A stretch of DNA of 64,000 nucleotides from Streptococcus bovimastitidis. GTDB taxonomy: Bacteria > Bacillota > Bacilli > Lactobacillales > Streptococcaceae. Shown piece by piece: positions 25,739 through 34,693 of the stretch. Location of the stretch: contig NZ_LZDD01000001.1 in the NCBI RefSeq assembly GCF_001885095.1, positions 1 through 64,000 on the forward strand, written 5' to 3'. Within the stretch, counting starts at the first letter, position 1. Every line of letters begins with the position of its first letter. The position numbers and the translations under genes are program-made. The notes below the pieces were generated by a model, which saw only the letters and a program-made list of their open reading frames with translations, was not told the DNA's origin and searched no databases.

Positions 25739-26476
25739 ATGCCAGCTTCAACCAATATTTTTGTTTTTGATTTAGATGGGACTATTGTGTTTAATAGCCG
25801 AGCTATTGAGCAAAGAGTAAAAGAAAAATTATTAGCATTACAGAGTAATGCAACTCTGATCTTTGCTTCCGCTCGTCCCATTCGAGATATGCTGCCCCTC
25901 TTGGAAGATTTTCAAACTTGTGACCTGATTGGGGCTAATGGAGCTATGTATAGAAAGAATCAGCAGATTCAACTGACAGAATATCTAAATCCTAATACCA
26001 TTGTGACTTGTTTTCAATTGATTGAGAAAGAAGACTTGGATTATATAGTAGATTATGACTGGAACTATAGTGCAAAAATTTCTGACCTGCAACATCATAT
26101 TTTAGGGAAATTAGATCCAGGACATTTAGCTAAAGAGGTAGCCCTGACAGAAAAAAATGTGAGCAAAATAATTCTCTTCAATATTGAAGCAGAAGAAGCT
26201 CAGCTACTGGAATCAATGCCCAATACAACGGTTCTCTACCATCAAGCAGAAAAAGAGCTGGTTATCACTGCGAAAGGAATAAATAAATACTCTGCATTGA
26301 GATTTTTGATTGGTCAAAAGCCCTTCGTTGCTTTTGGTAATGACCAAAATGATATTACAATGCTCAACAATGCGACGAAAGGCTTTGTCATTGGAGATTT
26401 GATAGCATCGGAAAAATATCAATCGATAGCAGTTGAAGATTTGGTAGAAAAATTAGATTATTGGATTACAAAATAA
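25739..26476 (+). CDS. HAD-IIB (Cof-type) phosphatase
   Basis: A 245-residue haloacid-dehalogenase hydrolase. Motif I is FDLDGTIV (nucleophile and acid Asp near residues 11 and 13), motif II is in FASARPIRDM, Lys of motif III lies in VITAKGINK, and motif IV is AFGNDQNDITM. The cap of about 100 residues places it in subfamily IIB, which acts on sugar phosphates, FMN or other phosphometabolites. AAGGAG precedes the ATG. It follows prdX by 12 nt. Substrate unknown. Confidence 0.88.
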   Translation: MPASTNIFVFDLDGTIVFNSRAIEQRVKEKLLALQSNATLIFASARPIRDMLPLLEDFQTCDLIGANGAMYRKNQQIQLTEYLNPNTIVTCFQLIEKEDLDYIVDYDWNYSAKISDLQHHILGKLDPGHLAKEVALTEKNVSKIILFNIEAEEAQLLESMPNTTVLYHQAEKELVITAKGINKYSALRFLIGQKPFVAFGNDQNDITMLNNATKGFVIGDLIASEKYQSIAVEDLVEKLDYWITK

Positions 26477-26480
26477 AAGT

Positions 26481-26515
26481 AGAGAGTCAGTGATACTATC
26501 CTGACTCTCTTTTTA
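26481..26515 (+). terminator. Terminator of the prdX/HAD operon
   Basis: AGAGAGTCAG pairs with CTGACTCTCT across a 10-nt loop, followed by TTTTT. It also marks the left edge of the accessory island. Confidence 0.85.
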
Positions 26516-26537
26516 AAGATATGTTTCAACTTTTTAA

Positions 26538-27128
26538 TTAATTGTTAATAATTAAGTCCATCAAATTGAGAACATCCTGTCGACTTGGAAATAGATTAAT
26601 AATCATCGACTTTTGATTGAGACGGAGCTGGTTCTGGGGAATCACAATATCGGTAAGAATAATGTCGAAACTATCATTAAATGATCTTTTTTCCGTAATT
26701 GGTATGATATTTGCGAAACTTTCTGAAATAGAAACAGCGAAGTAGTCACAAACCATTTTGGAGTGATGTTTGCCAATCGAAGTATAAATACCTATTTTTA
26801 GAGGGTTCCAATGTTGTTTCATTTCAGGAACAAAATCTTCCCAATTGGAAATTAAGACATGGGTAATATTCTCTTTGATTTCTTCCAAATTCTTTAGAGG
26901 TATATTAATATGTGTTAGATAATCAGTGATAAAAGTCTCGATGGCATGGGCATTTATGGGTAAAAAAGTGTCTCTCAAATCAAGTATATTAATATCCGAG
27001 CGAATTAAAAGATTTTTATAATAAGCGATATAAAACGGAAAGAGAATCGTATAATTATGAATAATGCGAATTAATCGATCTTCATTTTTTAAGGGATAGT
27101 GTAAAATGTTTTGAAAATGGTTTATGCT
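26538..27128 (-). pseudogene. C-terminal remnant of an Mga-family virulence regulator
   Basis: An open frame runs from 27128 to 26538 without an ATG near its beginning and with a stop just upstream at 27129-27131. Its translation includes FQNILHYPLKNEDRLIRII, an all-helical PRD-like part and a C-terminal EIIB-like part (KIGIYTSIGKHHSKM, FDIILTDIVIP). This is the layout of Mga-like streptococcal regulators, which normally have about 500 residues. The N-terminal DNA-binding domains are missing, so it cannot be a working regulator. The segment from a TTG at 26978 alone reads 146 residues and should not be taken as a complete gene. Confidence 0.7.
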
Positions 27129-27340
27129 TTATTTTCACTTTTTGTTTCAATTAGTTCCTTCTGTGTTTCTAGAAATAGATTCATCTCTAGAAATAAATAC
27201 ATCTTCAGAAGAAAAAATCAACTGAGAGTTATAAATACCAATTATCAAGTTTTTAAAATTTAATTTGTTTTCCTTTTTAATTTTTAAATTTGATTAAGAA
27301 ATTGAAGGTGCTATATTTCTAACTTTAAATTGGGTTTAAT

Positions 27341-27496
27341 CTAAAAAATAGATGAATATAAAACTTTAATTGAGACTGTAATTTTTAAACCTTCTTTTCC
27401 ACTTGTATTATATTTCATACTTTCTTCAGAAGAAATAGCAATAATTTTTTTCTAAAAGTGATTTAGTAGCTTCTATAATTGTTTTGTTTGTTCCAT
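27341..27496 (-). pseudogene. Decayed short gene with intact ribosome site
   Basis: On the minus strand AAGGAGGT lies 6 nt before ATGGAACAAACAAAACA, but the frame stops after seven codons. Shifting frame twice recovers a continuous-looking peptide (TIIEATKSLLEK, then KIIAISSEESMKYNTSGKEG). A gene has therefore been lost by small indels. It is divergent from the Xre-like remnant. I do not recognise the family. Confidence 0.4.
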
Positions 27497-27644
27497 AGCA
27501 AACCTCCTTATAATTTGGTATAATATAATTAAAAATTAAATTATACATTTGATGTAAAAAATCAAGAAATAAATTATGTTGTAATTATAAAAGTATTACT
27601 TTTTAACTTCTTTGAATTAATACGAGTTGAAAGTTATAGAAATT

Positions 27645-27883
27645 ATGACGTAAAAATATATAAACAACGTGTTGGTTCAAAAATCAAATTAATCCGAAAA
27701 AAATATGGCTATTCCATGACTGAGTTCGCTAACAAAATTGGTGTGACCAAAGGAGCTATAAATAATTATGAAAAGGGTAGAGTAATTCCTAAGTTTTCTG
27801 TATTAGATAAAATAATAAAACTTAGTGACAATCTGAATGAAATAGAGATAATTCATTTTAATAAAACCTGTTATAATGGATAA
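27645..27883 (+). pseudogene. Xre-type HTH regulator, frameshifted near the start
   Basis: The frame ending at 27883 encodes YKQRVGSKIKLIRKKYGYS, then MTEFANKIGVTKGAINNYEKG, an Xre helix-turn-helix. It has no start codon before the internal ATG at 27716, which would remove the first helix. An ATG at 27645 reaches TAA after two codons, and a one-base deletion near 27650 would explain this. It is probably a dead or truncated regulator. A TATAAT at 27872-27877, inside its 3' end, may drive the following operon. Confidence 0.55.
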
Positions 27884-27930
27884 CATTATATCAAGAAAAT
27901 GAATTAATAATTTATTTAAGGAGATTTAAA

Positions 27931-28731
27931 ATGAAAAATTTAAACACAAAGACCAAAGCTTGGATTAATCTATTTGCATTCATTATAACTATAGCATTTA
28001 ATGCTTTAGGTTCATTCGGATATATTAACGGAATGAGTCAAAAAGCAGTTTCCGATAAGTATCATAATCTAATTACTCCTGCTCCATTTACTTTTTCAAT
28101 ATGGGGTATTATTTATACCTTACTTTTACTTACATTAGCTATGATGATAGTAAAAAAGAAAGATTCAAAGGTAAATAAACTAATTAATATTTTTACTCCT
28201 ACTTTTCTTCTAAGCTCTTTATTTAATATCTTGTGGATTGTAAGTTTTTCTTATGAACAAATAGGAATTTCTACTATATTTATTTTTTTGTTACTTATAA
28301 GTTTGACTACTATTAGTAAAAGATTAGATGAACATAGGAGTGAAATACCTTACAGACTTATAGGAATTACATTTGGGCTTTATTCGGGATGGTTGACTAT
28401 AGCTTCAGTGGTAAATGTTGCAGCTTATTTAGTAAGAATGGGATGGAATGGTTTTGGGATTTCTCAAACAGTTTTGGCACCTACAGTTTTAGCTCTTTCA
28501 ATTATTATAGTAATTTTAATAAATACTAAGATAAATAATGCTATATATACTTTACCTGTTGCATGGGCTTTTTTTGGAATACTGATGGAAACGAGAAGAT
28601 TAGCTGGAAAGTTAGATTATGGTACGTATCTTAACCCAGTTATAATAATTGGAATCGTAGTATTAACGTTAGTTTCGATATTACAATTTAATCGAAACAA
28701 TTTCTGTGTTGTTAAAAGAGAGGACAAATAA
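27931..28731 (+). CDS. TspO/tryptophan-rich sensory-like membrane protein
   Basis: A 266-residue membrane protein with about eight hydrophobic segments. ITPAPFTFSIWGIIYTLL after the first helix is the hallmark of the larger Firmicutes TspO-like (tryptophan-rich sensory) proteins, and conserved Trp residues recur in the helices. TspO proteins bind porphyrins or sterols and are tied to oxidative or light stress. The strong AAGGAG site lies 6 nt before ATG. The stop overlaps the next start by 1 nt (TAATG-type junction). AT-rich codon use matches the rest of the island. Function in streptococci is unknown. Confidence 0.75.
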   Translation: MKNLNTKTKAWINLFAFIITIAFNALGSFGYINGMSQKAVSDKYHNLITPAPFTFSIWGIIYTLLLLTLAMMIVKKKDSKVNKLINIFTPTFLLSSLFNILWIVSFSYEQIGISTIFIFLLLISLTTISKRLDEHRSEIPYRLIGITFGLYSGWLTIASVVNVAAYLVRMGWNGFGISQTVLAPTVLALSIIIVILINTKINNAIYTLPVAWAFFGILMETRRLAGKLDYGTYLNPVIIIGIVVLTLVSILQFNRNNFCVVKREDK

Positions 28732-29126
28732 TGATAAAAAGATATTTAATAATATTTGGAGTTTTTTTACTAATTGATGCTGCATGGCTTGGACTAGTTG
28801 CACCGAAATTTTATAAAAATAATATTGGCCATTTAATGGCTGATAAAGTTAATTTTATTCCAGCAATCATTTTTTATCTATTATATGTTTCAGCTATATT
28901 AATATTTATTGTAAATCCAACAGCTGAGAGTGGAAATATATTAAAAGGGATTCTAATGGGAGCATTTCTAGGGCTAGTTATGTATGCAACATACGACTTG
29001 ACAAATATGGCTACTCTTAAAGGGTGGCCAACTATAGTAACAGTCGTTGATTTAATTTGGGGTTCATTTGTAACAGCTGCAACAACAGGAATTTCAATAA
29101 AAATAATTAATATATTAGGATTGTAA
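28731..29126 (+). CDS. DUF2177 family membrane protein
   Basis: A 131-residue protein with four hydrophobic segments that I recognise as DUF2177. Family features are the N-terminal FLLIDAAWLGLVAPKFY and the third-helix motif MYATYDLTNMATLKGWP. Its function is unknown. As I recall, DUF2177 genes in proteobacteria often sit near DUF1295, TspO and photolyase or cyclopropane fatty acid synthase genes. It is translationally coupled to both neighbours, 1 nt before the DAK2-DegV gene. Confidence 0.8.
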   Translation: MIKRYLIIFGVFLLIDAAWLGLVAPKFYKNNIGHLMADKVNFIPAIIFYLLYVSAILIFIVNPTAESGNILKGILMGAFLGLVMYATYDLTNMATLKGWPTIVTVVDLIWGSFVTAATTGISIKIINILGL

Positions 29127-29127
29127 G

Positions 29128-30894
29128 ATGAAAGATATCATAACAAGTAGTTCTATCTATAATGCCTTTATATTAGCAACAGAACAAATAATGCTTAATA
29201 AAGATTACTTAAATGAAGTAAATTATTTTCCTGTACCAGATAATGATACTGGAGAGAATCTATCTCATTTAATGCAGAGAATAAGGGAAGAAATTCGTGA
29301 AGAAGAAAATATAAAAGATATACTAAAATCCGTAAGTAATGCAGCTATCAAAGGTTCTAGAGGTAATTCTGGTGCAATATTTTCACAGTTTTTTCAAGGA
29401 TTTGAGTATAAATGTCCTGACACTACAAGTTTACATTTATCAGAATTAATTAATTGTTTCGAATCTGGATCAGAGTATGCATACGACTCATTAGAAAATC
29501 CAGTAGAAGGAACAATTTTAACTGCAATCTCGGACTTTTCAGCAAGCTTACAGTTATTTAAAAATAATGAAATTGGAACAGGATCAATTTTTGAGAAATC
29601 ATACGAAGAATTACAGAAGACTGTAGAAAAAACAAAGTATCAGATGAAGACAAAAGTAGGTAGTCAAAAAGTAGATGCTGGAGCACTTGGATTTATGTAT
29701 TTCGTAGAGGGATTTATTAGTGGAATAAAAGGTAAAAAAGCTAATAAAACTAACAATGATTATATAGAAATAATAAGAGAAACACATATAAAAACACATG
29801 ATTATCATATTGTTGATAACTACAAGTATTGTACTGAAATTTTATTAAAAAATAAAAAAAGTGTTCAGAAAGAAGACTTTAAGGATATTCTTAAAAAATA
29901 TGGAGATTCTATAGTTATAACTGAGAATAAAACGTACCGAAGAACCCATATCCATACTAATGATCCGCAAAAGTTAATTGATATATTTAGAGAATTTGGT
30001 GATATTGTTGAAGTTAAAGCAGATGATATGATTTTACAACAAAGACTTACAAAAGTGTCTGATTCAGAGATCGGAATAGTAATAGATAGCATTGCAGATT
30101 TACCATTAGATGATTTACCAGATTTTGCATATATGTTACCCCTAAATATGATAATCGAAGGAGTTTCATATCAAGACAAGAGGACTGCTCCCAAAAATAT
30201 GTCAAATATTAAAAGTGCTACTTCTTCACAACCTAATATTGAAGAGATAAAGAAATTCTTAAATCCTATTATTAAAAGACATAAGCATACCATTGTTTTG
30301 ACAGTCTCATCTAAAATGTCAGGACTATTTGAGAGATATTTAGAATATAATAAGTCTAATCCGAATATTTCATTGGAAATAGTAGATACAAAATTAAACT
30401 CTGTGGCTGAAGGCTTAGTAGTATATCATGCGATTAAAAAAATTCAAGAAGGAATTGAATATAGTGAACTTATTAAATTTCTAGAAAGTTCAATAAAAAG
30501 AACTAAGATTTTTGTAAGCCTAAAAAATCTGGATGGTATGGTAAAATCAGGAAGACTAAATCAGAGGATAGGATGGTTCCTTCAAAAAATAGGATTTCTT
30601 CCATTAGTTTCTATAGATCAAGAAGGAAATGGAATTATAAAAAGGGCGGCGTTTTCAAACAAGAGAAACTATTCTAACTTATTAAACGAAATAAAAATAA
30701 ATAAGGATAAAATAGAATCCTATGCTTTAGTCCATGTAAATAATTTTGAGAAGGTTCGAGAATTGGAGAAAGTATTAATAGAAATATTAGGATTTTCACC
30801 CTTATATATTTCAGAAATATCTTCAATTACTGAAAATTTTTCTGGAGATGGAAGTGTAGCAATAGGCTATCAATTAAAGGAGAATTATGAATAA
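29128..30894 (+). CDS. DAK2-DegV fusion (fatty acid kinase-like)
   Basis: This 588-residue protein joins two parts that are separate in the usual fatty acid kinase. Residues 1-200 are a DAK2 kinase domain with FPVPDNDTGENL (metal-binding Asp38 and Asp40) and GSRGNSGA for ATP. A linker domain follows (about 210-305). Residues about 312-588 form a DegV/FakB-like fatty-acid-binding domain (IDSIADLP, TSQPN, VSSKMSG, DTKLNS). FakA-FakB makes acyl phosphate from exogenous fatty acids, and a single chain could do the same. It overlaps the DUF1295 gene by 8 nt. The reaction is inferred from domains. Confidence 0.85.
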   Translation: MKDIITSSSIYNAFILATEQIMLNKDYLNEVNYFPVPDNDTGENLSHLMQRIREEIREEENIKDILKSVSNAAIKGSRGNSGAIFSQFFQGFEYKCPDTTSLHLSELINCFESGSEYAYDSLENPVEGTILTAISDFSASLQLFKNNEIGTGSIFEKSYEELQKTVEKTKYQMKTKVGSQKVDAGALGFMYFVEGFISGIKGKKANKTNNDYIEIIRETHIKTHDYHIVDNYKYCTEILLKNKKSVQKEDFKDILKKYGDSIVITENKTYRRTHIHTNDPQKLIDIFREFGDIVEVKADDMILQQRLTKVSDSEIGIVIDSIADLPLDDLPDFAYMLPLNMIIEGVSYQDKRTAPKNMSNIKSATSSQPNIEEIKKFLNPIIKRHKHTIVLTVSSKMSGLFERYLEYNKSNPNISLEIVDTKLNSVAEGLVVYHAIKKIQEGIEYSELIKFLESSIKRTKIFVSLKNLDGMVKSGRLNQRIGWFLQKIGFLPLVSIDQEGNGIIKRAAFSNKRNYSNLLNEIKINKDKIESYALVHVNNFEKVRELEKVLIEILGFSPLYISEISSITENFSGDGSVAIGYQLKENYE

Positions 30895-31663
30895 ATATAT
30901 TTTAACAGTTGGAATTGTTTTAATTAGTTTCATTTTCGTTTTCTTCATTGGAAAGAGGGAAAACAAGCATGACTTACTTGACGTACTATGGGGAGCTGCA
31001 TTTATATTGTCCTCAGTAATATCCTACTTAATATCGAATAATAAGACATATTCTGGTTTATTAATGACTATTCTTGTTATTATTTGGGGCAGCAGGCTAA
31101 CTTTCCATTTAGCAAAGAGAAATATTAAAACTAAAGAAGATTTTAGATATGATGACTATAGAAAAAATTATAAGGGAAAATATTTTGATTTTTATTTCTT
31201 TTTTAGGATGTATTTAGTCCAATTTGTGTTGTGTATAATAGTCGTATTACCAGTAATATATGTAAATATAACAGGTAATGCAAAAATTTCAATTTTAACA
31301 ATTAACGGAATTTTTCTCTGGATTATTGGATTTATATTTGAATCGGTAGGGGATAAACAATTAAAAGACTTCAGGTCAAAACCCGAAAATAAAGGGGAGC
31401 TAATGACATCTGGACTTTGGGCATATACAAGGCATCCAAACTACTTTGGAGAAGCAATACAATGGTGGGGAATTTATATTATATCTATTTCCAATCTAAA
31501 TAATGTGTGGCTCATTTTTAGTCCTTTAGTGATTACACTTTTAGTTAGGTTTGTATCTGGGGTCCCACTACTTGAAAGGAAATACGAAGGTAGACAGGAT
31601 TGGGAAGAGTATAAAAACAGTACAAGTGTTTTTTTCCCGCTCCCTCAAAAATCGAAAAATTAG
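30887..31663 (+). CDS. DUF1295 membrane protein (steroid reductase/ICMT-like fold)
   Basis: A 258-residue membrane protein with six to seven hydrophobic segments. The C-terminal RHPNYFGEAIQWWGIYI motif is the NADPH- or SAM-binding signature shared by DUF1295, 5-alpha steroid reductases and isoprenylcysteine methyltransferases. It probably reduces or modifies a lipid in the membrane. AAGGAG precedes the ATG, and the gene is coupled to the DAK2-DegV gene by an 8-nt overlap. It ends the four-gene module; a terminator follows. Confidence 0.85.
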   Translation: MNKYILTVGIVLISFIFVFFIGKRENKHDLLDVLWGAAFILSSVISYLISNNKTYSGLLMTILVIIWGSRLTFHLAKRNIKTKEDFRYDDYRKNYKGKYFDFYFFFRMYLVQFVLCIIVVLPVIYVNITGNAKISILTINGIFLWIIGFIFESVGDKQLKDFRSKPENKGELMTSGLWAYTRHPNYFGEAIQWWGIYIISISNLNNVWLIFSPLVITLLVRFVSGVPLLERKYEGRQDWEEYKNSTSVFFPLPQKSKN

Positions 31664-31683
31664 GCTTTACACACAAGATGAAT

Positions 31684-31718
31684 AAAGAGAGACAAGAAAT
31701 AGTTTGTTTCTCTTTTTG
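31684..31718 (+). terminator. Terminator of the TspO/DAK2-DegV/DUF1295 operon
   Basis: AAAGAGAGACAAG pairs imperfectly with TTTGTTTCTCTTT, followed by TTG. It lies 20 nt after the stop. Confidence 0.75.
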
Positions 31719-31749
31719 CTTTGCTATGTTTTTCTCGAAATAATAGAAT

Positions 31750-32906
31750 TTAACAATCAGTAAAAATTAAGAAAATGAATGGCAATTCAAAGCTCAAATT
31801 AAAATATAAAAGTAAACATGCTCCGAATCCTTTATGAATACGAGCTCCGAACTTAATATTATAGTCCTCGAAAATACTTACAAGGCATCGTTCTAAGGCT
31901 TCTTAATTTTGGGAAAACACCCTCTTATTGTTTGGTCGCTTGATTTCTTTATTGAGTGATTCAATCAAGTTTGTAGTGTGAATACTAGACCAAATGTGAT
32001 GTGGAAATTGATAGAAAGTTAGGAGGTTTTCCATTGTTTAAAGTGATGCCATGACCTTTTTGTAATCAGGTTTCTACTCAGAAACAAATTGCTCTAATAA
32101 TTTAAAAGCCTCCTGTAAATTTGTGGCACGATAAATCTGGTTGAACTGATTTAGAATAGGTGCCCTATCTATCCGTTTGACCTTACTGGAAATATTACGA
32201 CCAATGTGAACCAGACACTGTTGCTGTTTAGCCATTGGATAGGCTTGTTGGATGATTTGATCCACACCGGTAGAACCGCCTGTAACAACTAGAGAATCTT
32301 GCTTAAGTCCTTGATTTTGTAGCCTCTTAAGAAGATCTGAGCAAGAGACATTGTTTTCATTAGGGGCAATCTCATAGCCAAGAACTGATTTATACCCTTC
32401 AGGTATGATACCAAGTGTAATGTGAATACATTCTTTACTGACCGTACCTAGTCGTAAGGGTAAGTAAGTTCCGTCTAAATACAAGACTGAGTAGTTAGAT
32501 TGAAGTGATCGTTCATGAAAGGCAGAGACACTTTCTTGGGACACTTTTGTGATATTTGAAACAGTTGCTGGACTGTAATGGTGAGCATACATGCGCTCAG
32601 TAATGTCACTCATTTCGCGTGTCGTAACGCCAGTCTGAAAGAGTTTAATCACCATATCTTTTAGCATAATATGGTGATTAACTGATGAAAATTTACCGAG
32701 TCGATATCTTAGGATTATAAAAATTACTGCCGCTACTTCGTTTCAAACTGTCGATAATTAGTCCCATTACGTCTATTACCAGAGTTGTAATTTTTTTCAT
32801 ATAGCTCATTTCCAAGGAAAGCTGGGAGTTCAAGCTACAAAAGGTCATTCATAGCTATTACTAAAGAGGAACGAATGAATTCTTCAATATCTAATTTTGA
32901 GCTAGG
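31750..32906 (-). pseudogene. IS256-family (mutator-type) transposase, decayed
   Basis: Reading the minus strand across several stops and frameshifts recovers most of an IS256-type transposase. In order these are DIEEFIRSSLVIAMNDLL, RNGTNYRQFETK, the open 197-residue core 32667-32074 (YLDGTYLPLRLG with a catalytic Asp; LVHIGRN), a TAG after QFVSE, then FYQFPHHIWSSIHTTNLIESLNKEIKR (quoted in part as TTNLIESLNKEIKR). At least one nonsense codon and several indels are present, so it is immobile. I could not define terminal inverted repeats or target duplications. Confidence 0.8.
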
Positions 32907-32939
32907 AAGTTAAGTAATTCTGTTCTAAACTAAGTCATG

Positions 32940-33148
32940 AGAATAAATCTCATTCTAGCGAAATATTGTAAGTATACTATACAGGATTTATTCCTTTTTT
33001 GTTTTTAGACAATATATTTTACACTACCTAAAATCACCATTAATGATGTATATGATGAGAAATCGTTTGTTTTATTAAAAACAATATTATATACTGATAA
33101 AAAAGATTTTGATCACGCTAGTCAGTTAAAATAATAAGGAGATATCAA
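32940..33148 (+). other. AT-rich intergenic stretch with a coding remnant
   Basis: One frame ending near 33138 reads LPKITINDVYDEKSF, then LLKTILYTDKKDFDHA, which looks like the 3' end of a broken gene of unknown family. No start codon with a ribosome site is seen. AAGGAG at about 33136 belongs to the CPBP gene. Confidence 0.3.
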
Positions 33149-33979
33149 TTGTTAACGACGAAAAAAGTTAGTTTAGGAATAATAGGATCCATACTCATAC
33201 TCATTTTCTCACAGGTGTCAGCTGAATTAATAGAAACACTGTTAGTTCTCTTTAAAGTTCCAGAATTTATTTCAATTGCGATATCTGGAATCATTTATAT
33301 TTTTTTAACTTATTTTTTACTGAAACAATTCGTGATAAAATTCTTTCATCGGAATTTAAATGACTTTGGAATCGGACATTTTCATGTAAAGTGGAAGTGG
33401 GTCATCATTGGTTTATTATTACCAGTTGTGGTTACAGTTATTTATCTATCTATTCCTGGTCACATTATTTCAACTCACAAGTCCACATTAGAAACCTTAG
33501 CAGTCATTAGTCGAGGAATCTTTTTCACAGGTTTTGGTGCAGGTTTTGTAGAGGAGATGGTTTTTCGTGGTATTATCATGACCTTAGTTAAAGAAAAGTG
33601 GGGAATGATGATTTCAATAGTTATTCCCTCCTTACTTTTTGGACTAGTTCATATCATTGGGATGTCATTTAATCTTTTAAGTATTTTATTAGTGATGCTT
33701 GCTGGAACAATGGTAGGTGTTATGTTTTCACTTATTGCTTATGAGAGTAAAACTGTATGGAATAATGCATTAGTTCATTCATTATGGAATAGTGTGATTA
33801 TTAGTGGTATCTTTACAATATCAACTAAAGTCGATCCCTATAACATTAGTCACTATTTACTAAGAACAAAGTCCTTCTTAATAACTGGTGGTCAATTTGG
33901 AATTGAATCATCACTAATAGCACTATTGGGCTATAGTCTTGTGGCTTACTACGGATACAGTGAACTTAAGAGAGGTTAA
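33149..33979 (+). CDS. CPBP (CAAX-type) intramembrane metalloprotease
   Basis: A 276-residue protein with about eight membrane helices. The three active-site motifs of the CPBP/Abi family are intact: EExxxR (Glu135, Glu136, Arg140 in VEEMVFRG), FxxxH (His168 in FGLVH) and HxxxN (His210, Asn214 in HSLWN). In streptococci such proteins occur beside bacteriocin or ABC transporter genes, for immunity or peptide processing. The start is TTG with AAGGAG 8 nt upstream; no in-frame ATG fits. A broken ABC ATPase gene overlaps its 3' end, so its former partner may be lost. Confidence 0.85.
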   Translation: MLTTKKVSLGIIGSILILIFSQVSAELIETLLVLFKVPEFISIAISGIIYIFLTYFLLKQFVIKFFHRNLNDFGIGHFHVKWKWVIIGLLLPVVVTVIYLSIPGHIISTHKSTLETLAVISRGIFFTGFGAGFVEEMVFRGIIMTLVKEKWGMMISIVIPSLLFGLVHIIGMSFNLLSILLVMLAGTMVGVMFSLIAYESKTVWNNALVHSLWNSVIISGIFTISTKVDPYNISHYLLRTKSFLITGGQFGIESSLIALLGYSLVAYYGYSELKRG

Positions 33980-34139
33980 TAAGACTTATGAAGATAATAA
34001 AATTGTGACTACAGTCAGTACGGAAAAAGCTAGTATCACAGCTATATCAGGACAAATAGTCACAGCCATCAAAGGACAATTTAGAACAAAGGTTGAGACA
34101 GTTATTGATACTAACAGTACAAAATATGATGCTTTTTAA
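33969..34139 (+). pseudogene. N-terminal remnant of an ABC transporter ATPase
   Basis: A short frame contains LREVNKTYEDNKIVTTV and ISGQIVTAIKG, which match the first two strands and the approach to Walker A of an ABC ATPase. The P-loop and everything after it are missing. It overlaps the end of the CPBP gene. The CPBP-ABC arrangement suggests a decayed bacteriocin-immunity or export locus. Confidence 0.4.
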
Positions 34140-34165
34140 AACGTTTATTAAAGCGTTTTTTTTTT
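34138..34165 (+). terminator. Terminator after the CPBP gene
   Basis: AAAACG pairs with CGTTTT across a 10-nt AT-rich loop, followed by a run of about eleven T residues. Confidence 0.7.
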
Positions 34166-34284
34166 TAGTACCTTATTAATAAAGATTTAATTATTCAAAA
34201 TTAGTTTTAAAAAAGGACTTTACTAGAACAAATTTAGAACAAATAATGAAAAATAACTAAAAAACCTTTAAAATCAAGGTTTTT

Positions 34285-34353
34285 AACTACATCTCTCTGA
34301 TTAGGACGTATGGTCATTTAATGGCAGAAGTTGAGATGAGTCAACAAAAATAA
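34285..34353 (+). pseudogene. Possible C-terminal tip of a tyrosine integrase
   Basis: A short frame ending at a TAA near 34353 reads RTYGHLMAEVEMSQQK. TYGHLM with a following charged helix is how many streptococcal phage and ICE integrases end, at the catalytic tyrosine region. It lies about 120 nt from the 3' end of a tRNA gene, the usual place for an integrase beside its attachment site. Only about 16 residues match, so this is suggestive. The rest of 34166-34469 shows no gene; a small hairpin (34258-34284) lies just before. Confidence 0.4.
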
Positions 34354-34469
34354 GTTGTTGATGTATTAGATACTTAAACAAAGAAATGATGTAGACCAAA
34401 AGTAGACCAAGTTTGGAAGAAAACAAAAACAAACCCTTATAGAATAAGAGTTTGTACTTATAAAATATC

Positions 34470-34540
34470 TGCCACCACCGAGAATCGAACTCGGAACGAA
34501 GCATTACCATTGCTTTATTATACCATTTAACTATAGCGGC
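34470..34540 (-). tRNA. tRNA-Thr (anticodon GGT)
   Basis: On the minus strand the acceptor GCCGCTA pairs with TGGTGGC through two wobbles, the discriminator is A, and the D-arm is GTTA/TAAT. The anticodon stem AAGCA/TGCTT has loop ATGGTAA with GGT at positions 34-36, and the T-arm is CCGAG-TTCGATT-CTCGG. The two G-U pairs in the acceptor suggest the 3' end may have been replaced by an integrating element. Its 3' end faces the decayed island. Confidence 0.85.
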
Positions 34541-34693
34541 TACTCTATCTATATTACTATAATTTGGACTTGGGTGCAAGACTATTTTTTCAAAAAGTCA
34601 TCCACAAAAATGCTTTTTTTTGAAATTCAATTTCACACTTTTGAGGAAAATGCTAAATTTGTGAAATTTAGTTACAAATTGGGTCAAATCAAA

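Noticed and set aside
26538..26978. Complete 146-residue gene
   Set aside because: The frame stays open upstream of the TTG and the peptide is the C-terminal part of an Mga-like protein, so it is a remnant.
34301..34579. 92-residue frame on the minus strand
   Set aside because: It runs through the tRNA-Thr gene and has no ribosome site; the tRNA explains the region.
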